Both the position numbers and the translations under genes were made by a program. Below are positions 40,898 through 40,913 of a stretch of DNA of 40,913 nt, one piece after another. Origin of the DNA: CAYQQU01 sp964419545 (GTDB taxonomy: Bacteria > Bacteroidota > Bacteroidia > Chitinophagales > Saprospiraceae); NCBI GenBank assembly GCA_964419545.1, contig CAYQQU010000054.1:1-40913 (forward strand), given 5' to 3'. Under the pieces are notes generated by a model that saw only the letters and a program-made list of their open reading frames with translations, was not told the DNA's origin and did not search any database. The number at the start of each line of letters is the position of its first letter. The first letter of the stretch is position 1.

Positions 40898-40913
40898 GCT
40901 CCGAGCGGCAGGC

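Overview
The window looks like a high-GC chromosomal segment of a Bacteroidota bacterium, probably of the Saprospiria/Lewinella type. The basis is five proteins ending in a type IX secretion (T9SS) type A sorting domain, SusC-like/TonB receptors, lipoproteins with acidic post-cysteine motifs, a PorE-like OmpA protein, and Bacteroidota-style promoter elements (TAnnTTTG). The lineage is an inference from gene content, not from a marker gene. No rRNA, tRNA, CRISPR array, phage or transposase gene was seen.

Layout. 1-9.2 kb: the end of an M61 peptidase, a beta-lactamase-fold serine hydrolase, a thioredoxin-like lipoprotein, a repeat-rich gene-free stretch (3.14-3.82 kb), a small surface lipoprotein, a large T9SS cargo protein with dockerin-like calcium loops, and a PorE-like OmpA protein. 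9.2-12.4 kb (minus strand): a Tat-exported HisC-like aminotransferase and a T9SS-secreted M1 aminopeptidase. 12.4-17.9 kb: a vitamin B12 uptake operon consisting of promoter, cobalamin riboswitch, btuB, a DUF4465 T9SS protein, a second T9SS protein and a BtuG-like beta-propeller lipoprotein. 17.9-18.3 kb: nested inverted repeats. 18.3-19.0 kb: an unknown lipoprotein.

19.1-25.5 kb (minus strand): a putative iron-related cluster transcribed in the order DUF4856 lipoprotein, imelysin-like lipoprotein, HTTM/vitamin-K-dependent-carboxylase-like membrane protein, FecA-like TonB receptor. 25.6-34.5 kb (minus strand): a complete heme uptake operon, in the order tandem-HmuY T9SS protein, HmuT, HmuU, HmuV, HmuS, TonB receptor, BNR lipoprotein, stand-alone DUF2470 protein. 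A shared 19-bp operator-like box lies upstream of both clusters and suggests common metal control.

34.6-40.9 kb: a bestrophin-like channel, a GluR0-type ligand-gated potassium channel interrupted by one in-frame TGA, a calcineurin-like phosphoesterase, an unknown cytoplasmic protein, a structured repeat, and a PadR regulator followed closely by an M23 peptidase gene.

The theme is nutrient capture at the cell surface: B12, iron and heme loci sit side by side, each using surface lipoproteins or T9SS-anchored binders in front of a TonB receptor. The least explained items are the small inverted-repeat element families in the gene-free stretches, the carboxylase-like enzyme with conserved catalytic residues inside an iron locus, and the stop-interrupted glutamate-receptor-like channel.
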